Assembly: GCA_019279435.1 (NCBI GenBank)
Contig: JAAALK010000287.1
Span: 27,342,162 to 27,406,161 of the forward strand
Direction: 5' to 3'
Length of the DNA: 64,000 bases
From: Zizania palustris
Lineage: Eukaryota; Streptophyta; Magnoliopsida; Poales; Poaceae
Made by a program: the position numbers and the translations under genes. The notes beneath the pieces were generated by a model. The model ran no database searches. It was not told the DNA's origin and saw nothing but the letters and a program-made list of their open reading frames with translations. This document shows, piece after piece, positions 1 through 12,784 of the stretch. Position 1 is the stretch's first letter, and each line of letters opens with the position of its first letter.

Positions 1-29
1 TAGTCAAATGTCAAGAGCTGCAACAACTC

Positions 30-32
<3 letters not shown>

Positions 33-107
<75 letters not shown>
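33..107. repeat. (GA)n microsatellite
   Basis: Uninterrupted AG dinucleotide run of about 75 bp. It lies in what should be an intron of the SRF kinase gene, about 170 bp upstream of the first visible exon. Confidence 0.97.
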
Positions 108-109
<2 letters not shown>

Positions 110-277
110 TTAACAAAACTGAATTTTGAGGCACAATACAAATATACAATCCTTCCTTATTTTATATTGCTTGATTGCATTACTTAAAATTCAAAAGTAC
201 AATCTTGAATGTATGAATAATCTAAGTGTATCAGTTAGGGAACTAAGATAGAATGCTTTTGCTCATTTGTTCTCAAG

Positions 278-2358
278 GAATCTGAAGAACAACAAGTTCA
301 CTGGGTGGATACCAAAAAAACTGAAGGACATCAACAGTTTAGAGTAAGTGGCACTTAAGGTCAAGATGTTTCTTTTCGGTGCACTTGATGAACTCTGACA
401 GTTGTGATCACGCTATGAAGGACTGGTGGGAACCCTTGGTCATCTGGGTCAGCTCCTCCTGGAATGGAGAAGGGGTCCTCAGAGGGAAGCTCAAATGAAG
501 AGGATGACAGTGGAATCAACGGTTTCGCCATTGGAGCAATGGTGATAACTGTGCTTCTTGCAGCTCTGATTCTCTTGTCCGTGCTGAGGAGGAACCACTC
601 CTCTCCTGTCTCATCTCATTACTACATGGACGAATCAGGTCAGAACCTGTTTTTTTTCTGCTGTTCATCATTTTGTGATGTGTAATAAACAGTTGTCGTC
701 TTGCCTTGTTTTGTAGGTCGTAGGGATTCTTCAGCAATCGACATGAAGCCACTGGAGCATTCTCCATCGATGGGCAGCAGGACACCTCCTGCTGTTCCTC
801 GCAAGTCGATCAGTGACAATGAGTTCGAAAACAAGCTGAATTATTCGAGGCGAAGCACGGATCCCATCAGCTTGATGAACCACTCCTCATCTGACCTGCA
901 AGCAGCTACTGGCAACTTCCACAGTAGCAGGCAGCTAGGTCAGGGCACCATCTGTCGCGTCTTCAAGGCAAAATACGCTGATGGACGGGTAAGCTGAGCT
1001 CCTATATTTTATTTATGAGATCTTCCAGATAAACTCATCTGGTAGCTCATCGTTTATCATGAGAAAAATTTCAGGTGCTGGCTGTCAAGAAGTTGGATCC
1101 GTTGAGCTTCTCAGGAAGCAGTGACTTCATGGACACAGTGAACGGGATCTCAAAGCTGCGCCATGGCAACATCTCTGAGCTTGTTGGTTACTGCTCAGAA
1201 GCTGGACACTACATGCTGGTGTACGACTACCAAAGGAATGGATCCCTGTATGAGTTCCTGCACTTGTCAGATGACTACAGCAGGCCTCTGACCTGGGACA
1301 CCCGAGTTCGTATCGCTCTTGGTACAGCCCGAGCTCTCGAGTAAGTAGACAAGTAGCCCATTCAAACCAATAATCCACTACTATGCAACATTACCCAAAT
1401 ATAATAAGGGTAGGCATTCTGATCTCTGTTTCTATTCAGGTACCTGCATGGCATCTGTTCACCTCCAGTGATCCACAAGAACGTAAAGTCATCCAATGTC
1501 TTGCTTGATGCTGATCTGAACCCTCACCTGTCTGATTGTGGCCTTGCATTCTTTTATGAGGTTTGCAGAATATCTCTTCTGGCAGTTGCATGCCTGTTCA
1601 GGTGATGTCCATATTATATTATATCTCATGGTATGGAGTTCTTTGTACAGGACACAAGTGAGAGCTTGGGACCAGGCTACAGTGCTCCAGAGTGCACCAA
1701 GCCATCAGCTTACGTTCTGAAAAGCGATGTGTACAGCTTTGGTGTTGTCATGCTGGAGCTATTAACTGGTCGAAAACCTTATGATAGGTAACAACTCAAG
1801 GGGGGAAAAAGATACAATCTTGATGTTCAGTACAGATAGATATCCATAATGTGAATATGTGGTGTATGATGTATGTCTGCACAGTATGGATTCTAGAGCT
1901 GATGAATGATGATTCTACAGCTCGAAGCCCAGGATGGAGCAGTGCTTGGTCAAGCTTGTGACTTCACAGCTTCATGACTCTGATGCCCTGGAAGCACTGG
2001 CAGATCCAGATCTGCGAGGCCTGTACCCACCAAAAGCGCTCTCCCGCTTCGCCGATGTCATTGCTCTCTGTGTTCAGGTGAGCTCCCTCCCTCCCTGTTG
2101 AAATCTTTTTGTTTTCCATCTGCAAAATCTCACGTCGGTGAGGCAACAATGTCTTGATATTCGTCACATTGGGAAGTATTATCCAGCTTGTACTTGAGTT
2201 TGCGATGGGATTGGGCTAATCTTGGATATACCATCTTACGGCTGAACTCTCAAGTTTGCTTGTTGGTGGTGCAGTCTGACCCAGAGTTGAGGCCGTCCAT
2301 GTCGGAGGTGGTGCAGGCGCTTCTCCGCTGCGTCCATCACAAGAACAGCAACTGGTGA
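278..2358 (+). CDS. STRUBBELIG-receptor-family (SRF) LRR receptor pseudokinase, 3' part
   Basis: Eight exons: 278-343, 421-638, 717-988, 1075-1340, 1440-1560, 1651-1787, 1921-2077, 2275-2358; the N-terminus lies left of the window. The visible 439 residues start in the last LRR (NNKFTGWIP), then a Gly/Pro/Ser linker, a transmembrane segment (about 532-590) and a cytoplasmic kinase-like domain. The glycine-rich loop (LGQGTICRVF) and VAIK-type lysine (LAVKK) are present. The catalytic loop reads HKN instead of HRD (1474-1482), and the metal-binding motif reads DCG instead of DFG (1534-1542). This combination is known for the plant SRF/LRR-V family, which acts in tissue morphogenesis as atypical kinases that signal without phosphotransfer. 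The last exon ends NSNW. All junctions are GT-AG and in phase. Which SRF member this is cannot be told from the C-terminal half. Confidence 0.9.
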
Positions 2359-3200
2359 CCCACTTCATCATATCGCCGACCAGTTCTCTGAACCAGGTTC
2401 ATCAGATCGTTCGTGCCATTGTACAAAAAAGAAACAGCTTTCAGGTCAAGTGCCAGATTTCTCTTGAGACTACTAAAAAACATGAAAAATAATCAAATCA
2501 GTTAGTTTAGAGAAGGCAAAAGACAAGTGTGCGTGCTGCATTTATACTTGTAGTGAATTTTGTACTGAGTTCTTCTTCCCCTTGTTTTTACTGCTCTAAA
2601 GAGCACATGTCAATCTGATGCTGGAGAATAGCTAGATGAATGAATACTGAAAAGCCTCTACCTGAGTACACACACTAAGTGGCAAATTCAATAACAACCA
2701 TTCTGTCAAAGAAAAATGCTCAATAACAAGCATTGCTGACAAGGCATGGATTCCCATTTGAAAGAGGACAAATCATGAATTCACAAGCTCAGTGATCACT
2801 GCTTACGAGAGAAAATCTCACAACGGCAGTGACTAAAACAGCCGTTTACTAGCAATGAAAGATACATGCTTATCTAGCAAACTGTAGATCAGTTTGCAGA
2901 ATTCTGCTAGTCTTGCACATAGTAACCAAACCGAGTATACATTGTCACACAGATTACAGGGCTACTACAAAATGAAATGAGTGCACTCAATCACTGCAGC
3001 ATGACTTGGAGTTTGAACATACACTAGGTTACATTATTAAGGCAAGTGTTTTACATCGCAGTGGCCATCATAGTTTCATTTCCTCTGCACACTCTAGTCG
3101 AAACATTCCTACAGTAGAAGAGATGCATAAGTAAAAAAAGTTCAAATTAAGTAACAGAACAGATGGTACACTTTTAGGTGTTTTCAATGGACAGTGTGGA
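2359..3200. other. Intergenic, convergent 3' flanks
   Basis: Between the SRF stop codon and the TORTIFOLIA1-like stop codon, with the genes convergent. It should hold both 3' UTRs. On the minus strand, 'ctgtag' near 3113-3118 could be the acceptor of a small extra terminal exon of the TORTIFOLIA1-like gene. I see no other gene. Confidence 0.6.
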
Positions 3201-6200
3201 TTACCTGCATGGTGCAAGCTCACAAACTTTTGTCAATTTAAATGCAAGCTGTGCAATGGCAATTCTGATGGCTGGGTCTGTAGATCCACTAGTTGCTGCT
3301 GCCTCCAAGAAACAAAGGAACTCCTTTTGCGCCCTCACAGACACAAAAAGTTGACTTGGCTTATAAATCATGCTTAAATCCACTACCTGGGACAATATAT
3401 AAAATCCAAAATTGTAAGGAATAAATTGCATAATCTTTTTGAGATCACAGCTATTGCAAAACATAACTGAACTTACCTGTTGAAGCCAAGGCATTGCAAA
3501 ATCAAAAAACTTTTTATTTAGAAACTGGACAGCTATAACCCTCAAAAGTTCATTTGTTGTTTCACGAGACAACTTCTCAAGAACAGGTCCAGTTCTATCC
3601 ATTAGGTCAATTAGATAATCACAATCACCACTGTTCAGGGCGTCTGCGTATGCAGGCTCCATGTCATCAGCACCAAGAAATTCATTAGCTTCTTTAGAAG
3701 CACGCAATGTGTTTTGTAGACCAGGTTGCTCAGAGGGATCAGTAAATGAAACTGGAAAAGTTCCCTTAACACCTGATGCCCGAGTCCTTGCTGAGCTTGG
3801 AACATATCTTCCCAAAGTACTCTCTGATCTCACAACCGCAGGTTTCCTAGTTTTGTCATGAGTATGACTCTTTAGATATTCTCCCTCTTTTACACACATG
3901 TTTAAGCCCTTCGATGGTTGATCATGCATCCACTTTTTCTCATGTTTCAAATGTGAAATAGGTGGTGGCTTATAGTTAGCATCTACAGATGATCTGGGTG
4001 TAGAAGTAGAAAGCCTGGGTGAAGAAGTGGCACTTTGGTTCTTAAGAAACTTGAAACCAGGAAGTTGATAGCGGCTTTCACTTTGAGTAATTGTATAAAC
4101 GGTTTTGTCTACAGCATTCTCCAAATTATGCACTTTCATGCTTAACACTGACATGTTCTCCACTGAGTTAGACATGAACTCCTGCAAGTAAATAGTGAAA
4201 GAAAGTAAGCACTTGGGAATGCATTAGGAGCTCACTAGATTTTCAGTACATATATGACTCATGCATAAATACTTGTGCAATTCAGTGAACTTTCTCTATA
4301 GAATAATACATTTCTCTTTACTTATTTTTCCTACATGACATTAAATAGTAAAAGGAATTCATTATTGTTAGCTGATGATCATGATGTCCATTTTTGTTGT
4401 CCACAAACCTTTTTATTTAGTCTGGCAAATGTGATTATATATACTGGTAGCTAAAATGCACAAGGTAGGTGGTTTTCAAATAATATCATTTGAGTCACAA
4501 CTAAGCCTTGCTATTATCTTCTGAAGTAATCATTGATGCACATTACAATCAGATCACATATATAAACTGTTTCCAAAAACAGCCAACATATAGAGATGAG
4601 TACAATCAACAAGCAACTCAAAATAATTAGAATTACCTGCAATATATCAAAAATACTTTCTTGCTTCCTCTCCATATCTTGTAGTTGCTTCCTGATAAGA
4701 GCCAGTTCTTTCATTGCACTCAGACAACAAGTATGTGTCCCATGTGAAGTGACATCTGTAACAGTGGAGTCTATGCTCTTACTCTGTTGAGCCCTGGGTG
4801 ATTGCTCAATCACTGTTGCAGAATCAAAATCCTCAGTGCATTCCTGACCAGAAGTGACATGCTTTGTCTCACAACTCCTGCTGACTACTTCTGACACAGA
4901 GGAACAATCCTGTTTATCATCCATGGGGTCATACTCATACTTACTGTTGTCATCCACGATTTCATATGGACTTCTCTTTGAATCCTTTAACGTGGAAACG
5001 TTACCAGATCCCTTTTCTTCAAAATCAACTAATGGCATCATATTCTGCTTAGGGACAGATGATATCTCAACATGCCAATTGCTTGACTTCGAGCGTTGCT
5101 GATTTGCAGCATTGTTCAGGGCTATTTTATTGATAGACAAAGGAGATCTCTTCTTTGCTGAAGTAATAGAACTGCCACTGATTGCAGATACAGATGGTAC
5201 AGGATCAATTCTCCTGAAAGAAGTGTCTCTTGATCCACCATCATGTATACTTCTGGCATCATGATGGTCACCGAAGAAGTTTTCTGTCATAGAAGAAATT
5301 GATAAACAAAATTGAAAGAAATTTATGTGAGCACGGTTAACTTCAAACCAACCAAATCTATTCCTATTACATGGAAAATTAACCCCTATAAGTTCATGAA
5401 GGACTATAATAAAAATAAACTCATAGAGATCTGGAATTGTTTAGGAAAAAGTCCTGATACTAGGACAACAAGCAGTAGATAGCCTTTGTGTGCCATAAGC
5501 AACAGTGTAACACTGGATACCTGAATGTTGATTAGCTCTTTTTGCAAACGCACTAATTCCTTATGAAGCTAAATATTAGTACAAAGTAAGAGTAAAGTTG
5601 ATACCCAAAAAGGAAAAAACAAAGGGATTAGCATTGTTGACAAGATTCAGAATGAAGTAGCATCCTTTTCTTCTCTTTGCAAAACACCACATCAGGCCAC
5701 ATATTTAGATTAAAGGAATGTAGTACCTTTTGTGGACGATCCAGCTTCAGATGGTTCAGGAGTATCAGACCCTGGGATAGCCTTCCACAACTGAATTGCT
5801 TGTGTAATTGCATCACGTACTGGTTTTACCTACGATAGAAATCCGAAAAGTAAGTATAGCATATGCAAGAAAATATTACGGCATCAGTTTAATTATGCTG
5901 ACCTTGTCGAATTTGCTACGTTCAAGGGAGCGAAGACAGGAAGTTCTGAAAGAGGCAACCAAATATCCAGAACTGACAGCAATACTAGATAGAGCTAGCG
6001 AAGCTGCTTTCCTTGTAGTCCAGTCACTACTCTTCAAGGCATCCATAATACTTGTTAGAGCAGATGCTAAGGACTGCTCTGTAGAAGCACCTTCAGCCTG
6101 AAATTGGGACAGCAGACAAAAACAAAGGTTATAAGAGATCTTGGTTAACACATTAAGAGGAAATTGAAGATGAACATGACTAAACTACTTCCAGAAAGTT

Positions 6201-7148
6201 ATTCTGACAATTGTGTTGCTGAATATCCATCAGAAAGAGATGTGTCAGAGTAGTAATGCAAAGATGAAGGTAGAAGCTTGGAAGAAACATGGCTTTTTAA
6301 GAGATGAAATGTTTTGTATAATAAATTGACTGAGCAGTCATATAATAAAGGGCTTCTTTCTCATGATACTAGGAACTTCATTGCAATTAATGATTTATGC
6401 AGTACTTTTGGCAAGGTAATTCCGTTAAAATATAGAAAGCATAGGCAACACTGCAACGAGTACGTGAAGAAGTTTGAATGCAATGTTGTTGAGCTGTTGA
6501 TGATATGAGAGCAAAGGTGGAGACCTGAACGATGCTTCTGATCAACTCAATCACTGCAGGCTTTGCCAAGAAATGAGGATTCTTGAGCAGCTTAACAACA
6601 CGAGCAAGCATCTGTGGGAGAACAGGGCCAGGAAAGTAATTGCTCTCGTCAATAACCTTGGCCAAGCACGACGCTGCCCCAGCCTGAACATATCTGTTCT
6701 GCTCACCAAGTGATTCAAACAATGGCCGCACCAATGCAACCATTGCGGCGCCACCATCCCCGTAGTCCCTAGCACACATTGCAAGGGTGCCACAAGTTTC
6801 AACACAAGCATCCCTAACAATCGAGTCGGCATCCTTGAGGCGCTTGACTATGCTAGCCACCATCTTCGCCATGTGCGGTGCCAGTAGGCTTCCATGCGAC
6901 CGAGCCAGTGTGCCAATCACCTTGATGCACTCCTTCCTCACCGCGCTCTTCTGCTCGGCGTCAGTGTCCACCACACACGACAGGAAGGGGCCAACCATGT
7001 CAGGAGCCAAGGTGTCCGCGGCCTTCTCGAGCTCATCCAATCCAATCTGGTATGTGTCTCTGTCTGCGATCTTGTTTATGGCCTGGACCAGCCTGTGCTT
7101 CAGCTCAAACACGGCCTTACCTTTCGAGGTAGACGCACTGGACTTCAT
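3201..7148 (-). CDS. TORTIFOLIA1/SPIRAL2-like microtubule-associated protein
   Basis: Six coding exons in transcript order: 7148-6525, 6097-5903, 5829-5727, 5283-4637, 4181-3477, 3386-3201, encoding 819 residues. Residues 1-300 form a HEAT/ARM-type TOG-like array (LVQAINKIADRDTYQIGLDELEKAA at the start, VRDACVETCGTLA, KPAVIELIRSIVQ). A low-complexity Ser-rich linker follows, then a short coiled coil (LIRKQLQDMERKQ, then VLSMKVHNLENAVDKT). The C-terminal globular domain (YADALNSGDCDYLIDLMDRTG to KLTKVCELAPCR) is typical of plant TOR1-like proteins. Members bind cortical microtubules and control directional growth. The final codons read ATG CAG before GTAATC, so a splice to an exon near 3113 could replace the last residue with about 18 others; the unspliced stop at 3201 is the simpler model. 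Which TOR1L paralogue is not determined. Confidence 0.9.
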
Positions 7149-8974
7149 CCTGGCAGCCTACTACCACTCTTGCAGGATACAGTGTCAGCACCAGATTAGC
7201 AGAGAGTTCAGTAGGTCACTGAAACATGGATAAGGAGATCCTCCTCTTGGGTAGTGGACATCGTGTTTGTTGCAGATTCCCCACCCATCACTTGGTATCT
7301 GAAAGAAATCAAATACAGTTGATGAACAATGAAATCGGAGAATTCAGTACTGAAAGGAGCTCTGAAAATTTTGAAATCGTCTACAGTAAGATTTGCAAAA
7401 AAAAAAAGAAAAGAAAATTCGAGCTGAATAGCTAGCACGCCAAGGCATCGGCGCATCTATTTCGAAGTTACACTTGCTGCATCGCACTAGCGGAGCATTT
7501 AAACAGTTGAACTGTAGAGATCGACCCCTCCAACTCTCCAAGGCTCACATCTCACTAGTTAACGGATACTTTGCAGCATCAGCCGATCTCGAGAGCTACA
7601 CGAAGCATGGGAGTTGGGAGCAAAACGTAATCACGCCAAAACGATCTCCAAAACGGCACAGAAAAAACCGCATGGAAACAAATTCAACCGAACTACCAAC
7701 CACCACGTCCCGCAGAACAGAGCACACAGTCAATCCGAACATGAACCAATCAACCAACCGCTACCCAGCACCGGGGGGCAAAAACACCGTAGAAAGAGAA
7801 GAAGAAGAAGAAAGCAGCCAAGCAAGCAGCATGGGAGCAGGTAGCGGGAAGAACCGAAGAATCAGCAGCAAGAAGAACGTACGTACGGTGGGGAGCACTG
7901 AGCACTGAGCAGTGAGACTCACCTCCCTGCTCCAGCTCCACTCGGAAGTCTAGAGGACAAGAGCATCGAGGCGGAGTATGCTGCTAGTGCTAGTAGTGGT
8001 AGAGAGCTAGAGATTTTGAATTCGAATCTCACCTTGTGAAGAGTGGTAAAAGAGAGCAGTTTTTTTTAGCCGAGGAAGACGAAGAGAGAGAGAGGGAGAG
8101 AGCGCCAAGTCCGAGGCAAGTGCGAGTGGGTAAAAGTACTTGAAAGTGGGATCCACGGGTGGGGCTTCTCCCTTGGGGACCACATGTCAGTGTTTGGGGG
8201 TGAGATGGTAGCCGGTGACTGGATTAATTAATGAGAGGAATGTGGGCCCGCGTCGCATTCAGTTTGAATCTGACCACAAGGGTTTCACCGCCAGACGCCA
8301 GCGGTCTGATTATAATATAGTTTTATGTTAGCTTAAAATTATTATAATTATAATATAATATAAAATAGTTTTATTTATATTTATTTGATAAGAATAAATA
8401 TTAGTTACTTCACTCCATCCTACAATATTACGAGATGAAAATATTATGAGATGAAAGGAGTACGTTAATGAGTATGATTATTATTTAAAATTAGTTATAA
8501 TTTTTGTTTAGCACCTAGATTATTTCTACTTTAATAATAAACTGCTAATAAGTTGGCCTAAAGAAGCTATAGAATTTTTGTCTAATTAACATTTATTTTA
8601 CAATTCTGCTGTTGTTTTTTTATATTTCCTTGTGATTTTTTTTGGGGGTCGAATACAGGCGAGAATAGCTAAACATCACCATTTCAAAACAAATTTGCAA
8701 AAGAAATGCTTCATCTTTTGCAAACATCAAACCAAAACCAAGCAAATCCGACTTCAGAAGCTTATGATTATCCATCACGAGTTTATTTGAGTTACCAACA
8801 GGCACACTCCTTGTATGACATAATAAAAGTCAAGTCAGAGTTACATGAAGCATCCAGGGCATGCCTATGCTCATAGTAGCATACTTGTTCCAGCATTCAT
8901 CGCTGAGCACAAATTACGACAAAACAAGGTGAAAACAGCACGAATTACCTCCATGCAAGCTGCTGGAACATCCT
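7149..8974. other. 5' region of TORTIFOLIA1-like gene and intergenic
   Basis: Upstream of the minus-strand ATG at 7148. 7149-7310 and 7900-8110 look like leader and promoter sequence, with GA-rich tracts at 7795-7815 and 8078-8103 that probably belong to a 5' UTR or core promoter. 8280-8620 is very AT-rich. No supported coding gene; the ORFs here are A-rich or antisense noise. Confidence 0.5.
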
Positions 8975-11577
8975 TCAATACTCTTTGTTGCCAAAGTTTT
9001 TGCACCAAAGCTGCGATGGGATCGGCCGGACTGGATGGTGTGGGCGTTGCTGCAAAGAAGAATAATAGATAAGGTCATCAACAACCTCAACCTTACTCCA
9101 TGGAAATTACTGTGCCAACATATGTTCCAAATGAAGGTTGACACACCGAGGAGGAAAATTGAGATATACAGATGGCATGCATTGGTGTTGACATGAAACA
9201 TGGCAAGCCTCATAAAAATGATAAGTCAAGATGCTTATGCTTTGGTTATGGATTTTTTTCAGCTAAAATCATTTACTCTTTACTAACATAAAACAGCCAT
9301 TATCCAGTAAAAACATTACATATTGATGAACAGAAAGGCAAATATATAGTAATAATTAGCTGACAACAAGTTGAGAACATCAACCCAGCACTTGGAAACT
9401 TTTATGGAGACAGCTTTGGAACACATGACATTGATGGCCAAATTATGCTCAAGATTATCCACCTAATGCAAACATCAGTTCATGTGTATGATCCACAGTT
9501 TATTTGGAAATGAAGCTGAGTGGATCCAGTGTTTCAAAAAGCGATTGCCTAAGCCACCTAGGTGCTGCACGCCTCTGCTCCACATCACCTGCAGCAGAAG
9601 CAGCAGCGCTAGGCAGAAAACCACCAAGGCGGCCCTAGGTGGCACTAGGCGTGAGCAAGCATTGGGTGTACTAAGTGCGCTGGGTGCCACCTACTCATGC
9701 GATGAGAGGACTTGGTCGGTCTGCTTAGGGTTTAGGAGAAATAGGCACCTGACATCAAGGGAGATCCCTTGCCACCACCATCGCCAGAGAACACTGGGCC
9801 TGGGAGAATGCCAGGGCGTCAGGCAGGGCTGCAGGGAGAATGCCAGGCTAAAGTATACATCTCTCATTCTCTCCCCGAAGTATACTATTATTACTATGCT
9901 TCAGTAGCTTACTGTTAAAAACATTTTCTCATTCTCCAAAGTATACATCTCTCATACTCTCATCCTCTGATTGCTGTTAAAAACGTCGGCCAGTGGGCCA
10001 CACTGTCAACACATTACCTCTTTGTTTAGCCTCTTTGTTTGGCCCTGAAATACAGATTACAGAACACAAGCTCACTGTTTCTAGGATCATTTATGAATTA
10101 GGAAATTAGGATCTCATTTTTCTTCTTTTGCCCCGTGCACGAATAATGTGATACTCTCCACCTCTCTTATTTCAATGCAAATTTATTATTCATGTGATAT
10201 TTTCTTTACATTAAATTGAATATATACATGCATTGTCTGGAATTTAGATGTCTAAACCACACCATATATGCACGAACGCCTAGTCGTGCCTAGGCAGCCT
10301 AGGCACTAGGCACACTCTCTCTGCCTGCTTACCACCTACGCTTTTTGAAACATTGAGTGAATCAAACAGTGTAGGTCTCTTGGCAACAAACCTCATGGGA
10401 TCTAGCTGAAAAGCAGGGTATCCTAGATGGCTTCATCCTACAAGTAGCACACTTAATACTGAATGGCCAAAATGCTGCCAAGAACATGAACAATAAATCC
10501 CTTTCCACAAAGGTATATGGCCATGGATTCATAATGCATAAACAGGGGATTCAGATAGATTTGTTCTTCAATTTTTTGTTGAAATCAAGAGGAATTACAA
10601 ATTACTCATGAAATTATGTGTTTAAAGACAAAGTTGGTCCATCTCAAATTTTCCTAACAAGTGAGGAGTACATGGTACAAGGTAGAGGTGTAGAACAATA
10701 GCGTTTGTGAGCTCACTAGGAAACTTCATTCAATAGATTCCACATTTCCACAATTACTAGAACATGTTAGCATTGGTGCGCAGAATAGTACAAAACTAAC
10801 TGAACAACCACACCCACCACGTGTGTAAAGCAAATGTGCTTCAGTGGGACCAAGCATGTTCTTTGTGATTTGTCTAGTTTAGCTGGCAAATTGCATGAGA
10901 TTTTTGGTATTATATCTAGAATTCTTCCCAGTTCTTCTCTATAATGTTTTCTCCTCTAATAAAGCAACATCAACATCCTATTCTGAACCTGCACTCTACA
11001 GTCCATAGCAATTCAATGATACTGCTAGCAAGGATCACACAAAAATACAAAGTTACTCAAATGTTGCTTCCTGATTTGAGTTATCAGCTAAGTAGCCTAC
11101 ACGCAAATCAGAAGTAGCTAATAGAGCTATTACCATTCCTTCGGCATTCGAGTTGGGTGATATGCAGTTATGCACAACAACTTAATATTGTTCGTATTCG
11201 TAATGGACCCACAAAAGATGTTTTTACCACTTCGTCTACTGTTTGCTCCCCATCCTCGCCCATGTCGAGGACCCTAATCTCTAGTCGAGATTAGGGTTAC
11301 TAGAGATTAGGGTCAGTTCGACCAGATAAGCGGAAAAGGCAAGACCGGGGTATGAATACTTGAGTAGTAGGGATAGGGTTTCTACGGCGGGGACATGTAC
11401 CTCGAGCTCGGCAGACTTCATGGCGATGGGGATGCAGACGAGGAAGATGCCGAACATGGCGATGGCGGTGTTGCGGCGCCAGTGCACGGGCCGGCAATAG
11501 GGCCCGCCGGTCATACTCCATACCTTCTGCCGGAAGTCGCCGCCTCCGTGGCCGTGCCCGCCATGGTCGCCGCCCAT
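8975..11577 (-). CDS. Mitochondrial complex I ESSS-like (NDUFB11-type) small subunit
   Basis: Two coding exons, 11577-11401 and 9049-8975, joined in phase 0 across a 2.35-kb intron, give 83 residues. The N-terminus is Gly/His-rich (MGGDHGGHGHGG), followed by FRQKVWSMTGGPYCRP, one transmembrane helix (TAIAMFGIFLVCIPIAM), then a conserved tail QRPHHPVRPIPSQLWCKNFG. I recognise this layout as the small plant protein annotated as the ESSS subunit of NADH:ubiquinone oxidoreductase, a membrane-arm accessory subunit. The family label is from memory. The second exon is too short to stand alone as an ORF; it was found from its acceptor and the conserved tail. The intron contains a hAT-like element (9527-10353). 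Confidence 0.75.
9527..10353. mobile_element. Non-autonomous hAT-like DNA transposon
   Basis: Termini are near-perfect inverted repeats of TGTTTCAAAAAGCG (9529-9542 against 10339-10352). Both ends carry subterminal clusters of CCTAGG/GCCTAGGC-type motifs. A 10-bp flanking duplication TGAGTGGATC / TGAGTGAATC (9517-9526 and 10354-10363) matches at 9 of 10 positions. Length is about 827 bp with no transposase ORF. Terminal sequence and subterminal repeats fit plant hAT relatives, although an 8-bp duplication would be usual. Located inside the complex I subunit intron. Confidence 0.7.
10364..11400. other. Remainder of complex I subunit intron
   Basis: AT-rich intronic sequence between the hAT-like element and exon 1. 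No ORF with family signal. The 3' intron part (9050-9516) is similar. Confidence 0.5.
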
Positions 11578-11871
11578 CGCCGCCGCTTGCGCTCCTCGGA
11601 TTCCCCTCAGATCGGGCTGCGTGGAGAAGTAGATGGGGAAAGCGTTTTTGCAAAGGAGACCCTGCTACTTCTGCTAATTACATTCTATACAAAATGTTAA
11701 CAAAAATAAACATTTTCATTAAAAAATTGATGACTTTTTCATTTTCAAGATGACAGTTAATTATATTTTCACTTAAGTCAGTAATATATGAGTTAAAAAT
11801 TGAAGTTCTTTCTTAGCAGTGAAAAATTGCCAAATTTTTCTCATTTTTTCCTTCAAAATGTTATAGTTTGG

Positions 11872-11966
11872 GGCTTCTTTAGAACACAAAAATTTTACAA
11901 AATTTTTATAGAAATTATACTAAATCTTTCAAACTTCCTTCGAAAAACCTCCATTTCAAAGGAGCC
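11872..11966. repeat. Short MITE-like repeat, copy 1
   Basis: About 95 bp, from 'cttctttagaacacaaa' to 'ccatttcaaaggagcc', with complementary ends. A second, better preserved copy is at 14158-14249, sharing the core 'aaattacactaaatc' and the 'ttcctttgaaaaa' tail. This arrangement is common in grass introns and promoters. Confidence 0.6.
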
Positions 11967-12124
11967 TTGAATTCCATTTGAAACCTAATAATACACAAGG
12001 GAGTTTGCTATTATAATCAACTATCCATCCTTACACAAGATGGTTTCTCTGGAGCCAAAGCTGAGGATTATTCGACAAATGACAAGTGATGGCAAATGTA
12101 ATATCAAAAGGCACCATTCGTGGC

Positions 12125-12784
12125 TTTCATGGGCAGCCAGCAGGCTGCCACCGAGATGGCAGCAATTAAGAGATTAGTTTAGTTATTGGGATTTTGTTAT
12201 AGATTAAATTGGATTTTGTTAGTTAAGAGATTAGATTGGATTTTGTTAGTTAAGAGATTAGATTGGATTTTGTTAGTTAAGAGATTAGATTGAAGTTAGT
12301 TAGGGCTGGGGTCTATATATACCCATGTAGCTCTGTCTTTTGGAATCAAGGAATGAACAATGAAGAAACAATTCTAGTCCCTCTCAATCTCTCAAGCTCT
12401 TGGCAAAGCATAAGGCCTAGTTACCCCAAAATATCCATCTCCATTACATCTGGTATCAGAGCTTATGGAGATGGATATTTTGGGGTAACTAGGCCTTATG
12501 CTTTGCCAAGAGCTTGAGAGATTGAGAGGGACTAGAATTGTTTCTTCATTGTTCATTCCTTGATTCCAAAAGACAGAGCTACATGGGTATATATAGACCC
12601 CAGCCCTAACTAACTTCAATCTAATCTCTTAACTAACAAAATCCAATCTAATCTCTTAACTAACAAAATCCAATCTAATCTCTTAACTAACAAAATCCAA
12701 TTTAATCTCTAACAAAATCCCAATAACTAAACTAATCTCTTAATTGCTGCCATCTCGGTGGCAACCTGCTGGCTGCCCATGACA
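12125..12784. mobile_element. Palindromic double-LTR element (LTR-PBS-inverted LTR)
   Basis: A 660-bp unit centred at 12454.5 whose two arms are near-identical inverted copies; each strand even encodes the same 40-odd-residue spurious ORF start. The outer ends read TTTCATGGGC and, from the other strand, TGTCATGGGC. A 5-bp duplication GTGGC flanks the whole unit (12120-12124 and 12785-12789). Next to the left arm's inner end is TGGTATCAGAGC (12451-12462), the primer binding site complementary to plant initiator tRNA-Met. The left arm is therefore an LTR and the right arm an inverted LTR. No gag-pol sequence lies between. It sits between the complex I and membrane-protein genes. Confidence 0.85.

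Noticed and set aside
7474..7908. 144-residue ORF on + strand
   Set aside because: Low-complexity Lys/Arg/Asn/Thr-rich, antisense to the TORTIFOLIA1-like leader region.
12290..12619. Identical 75-residue ORFs on opposite strands
   Set aside because: Product of the palindromic LTR arms, not a gene.
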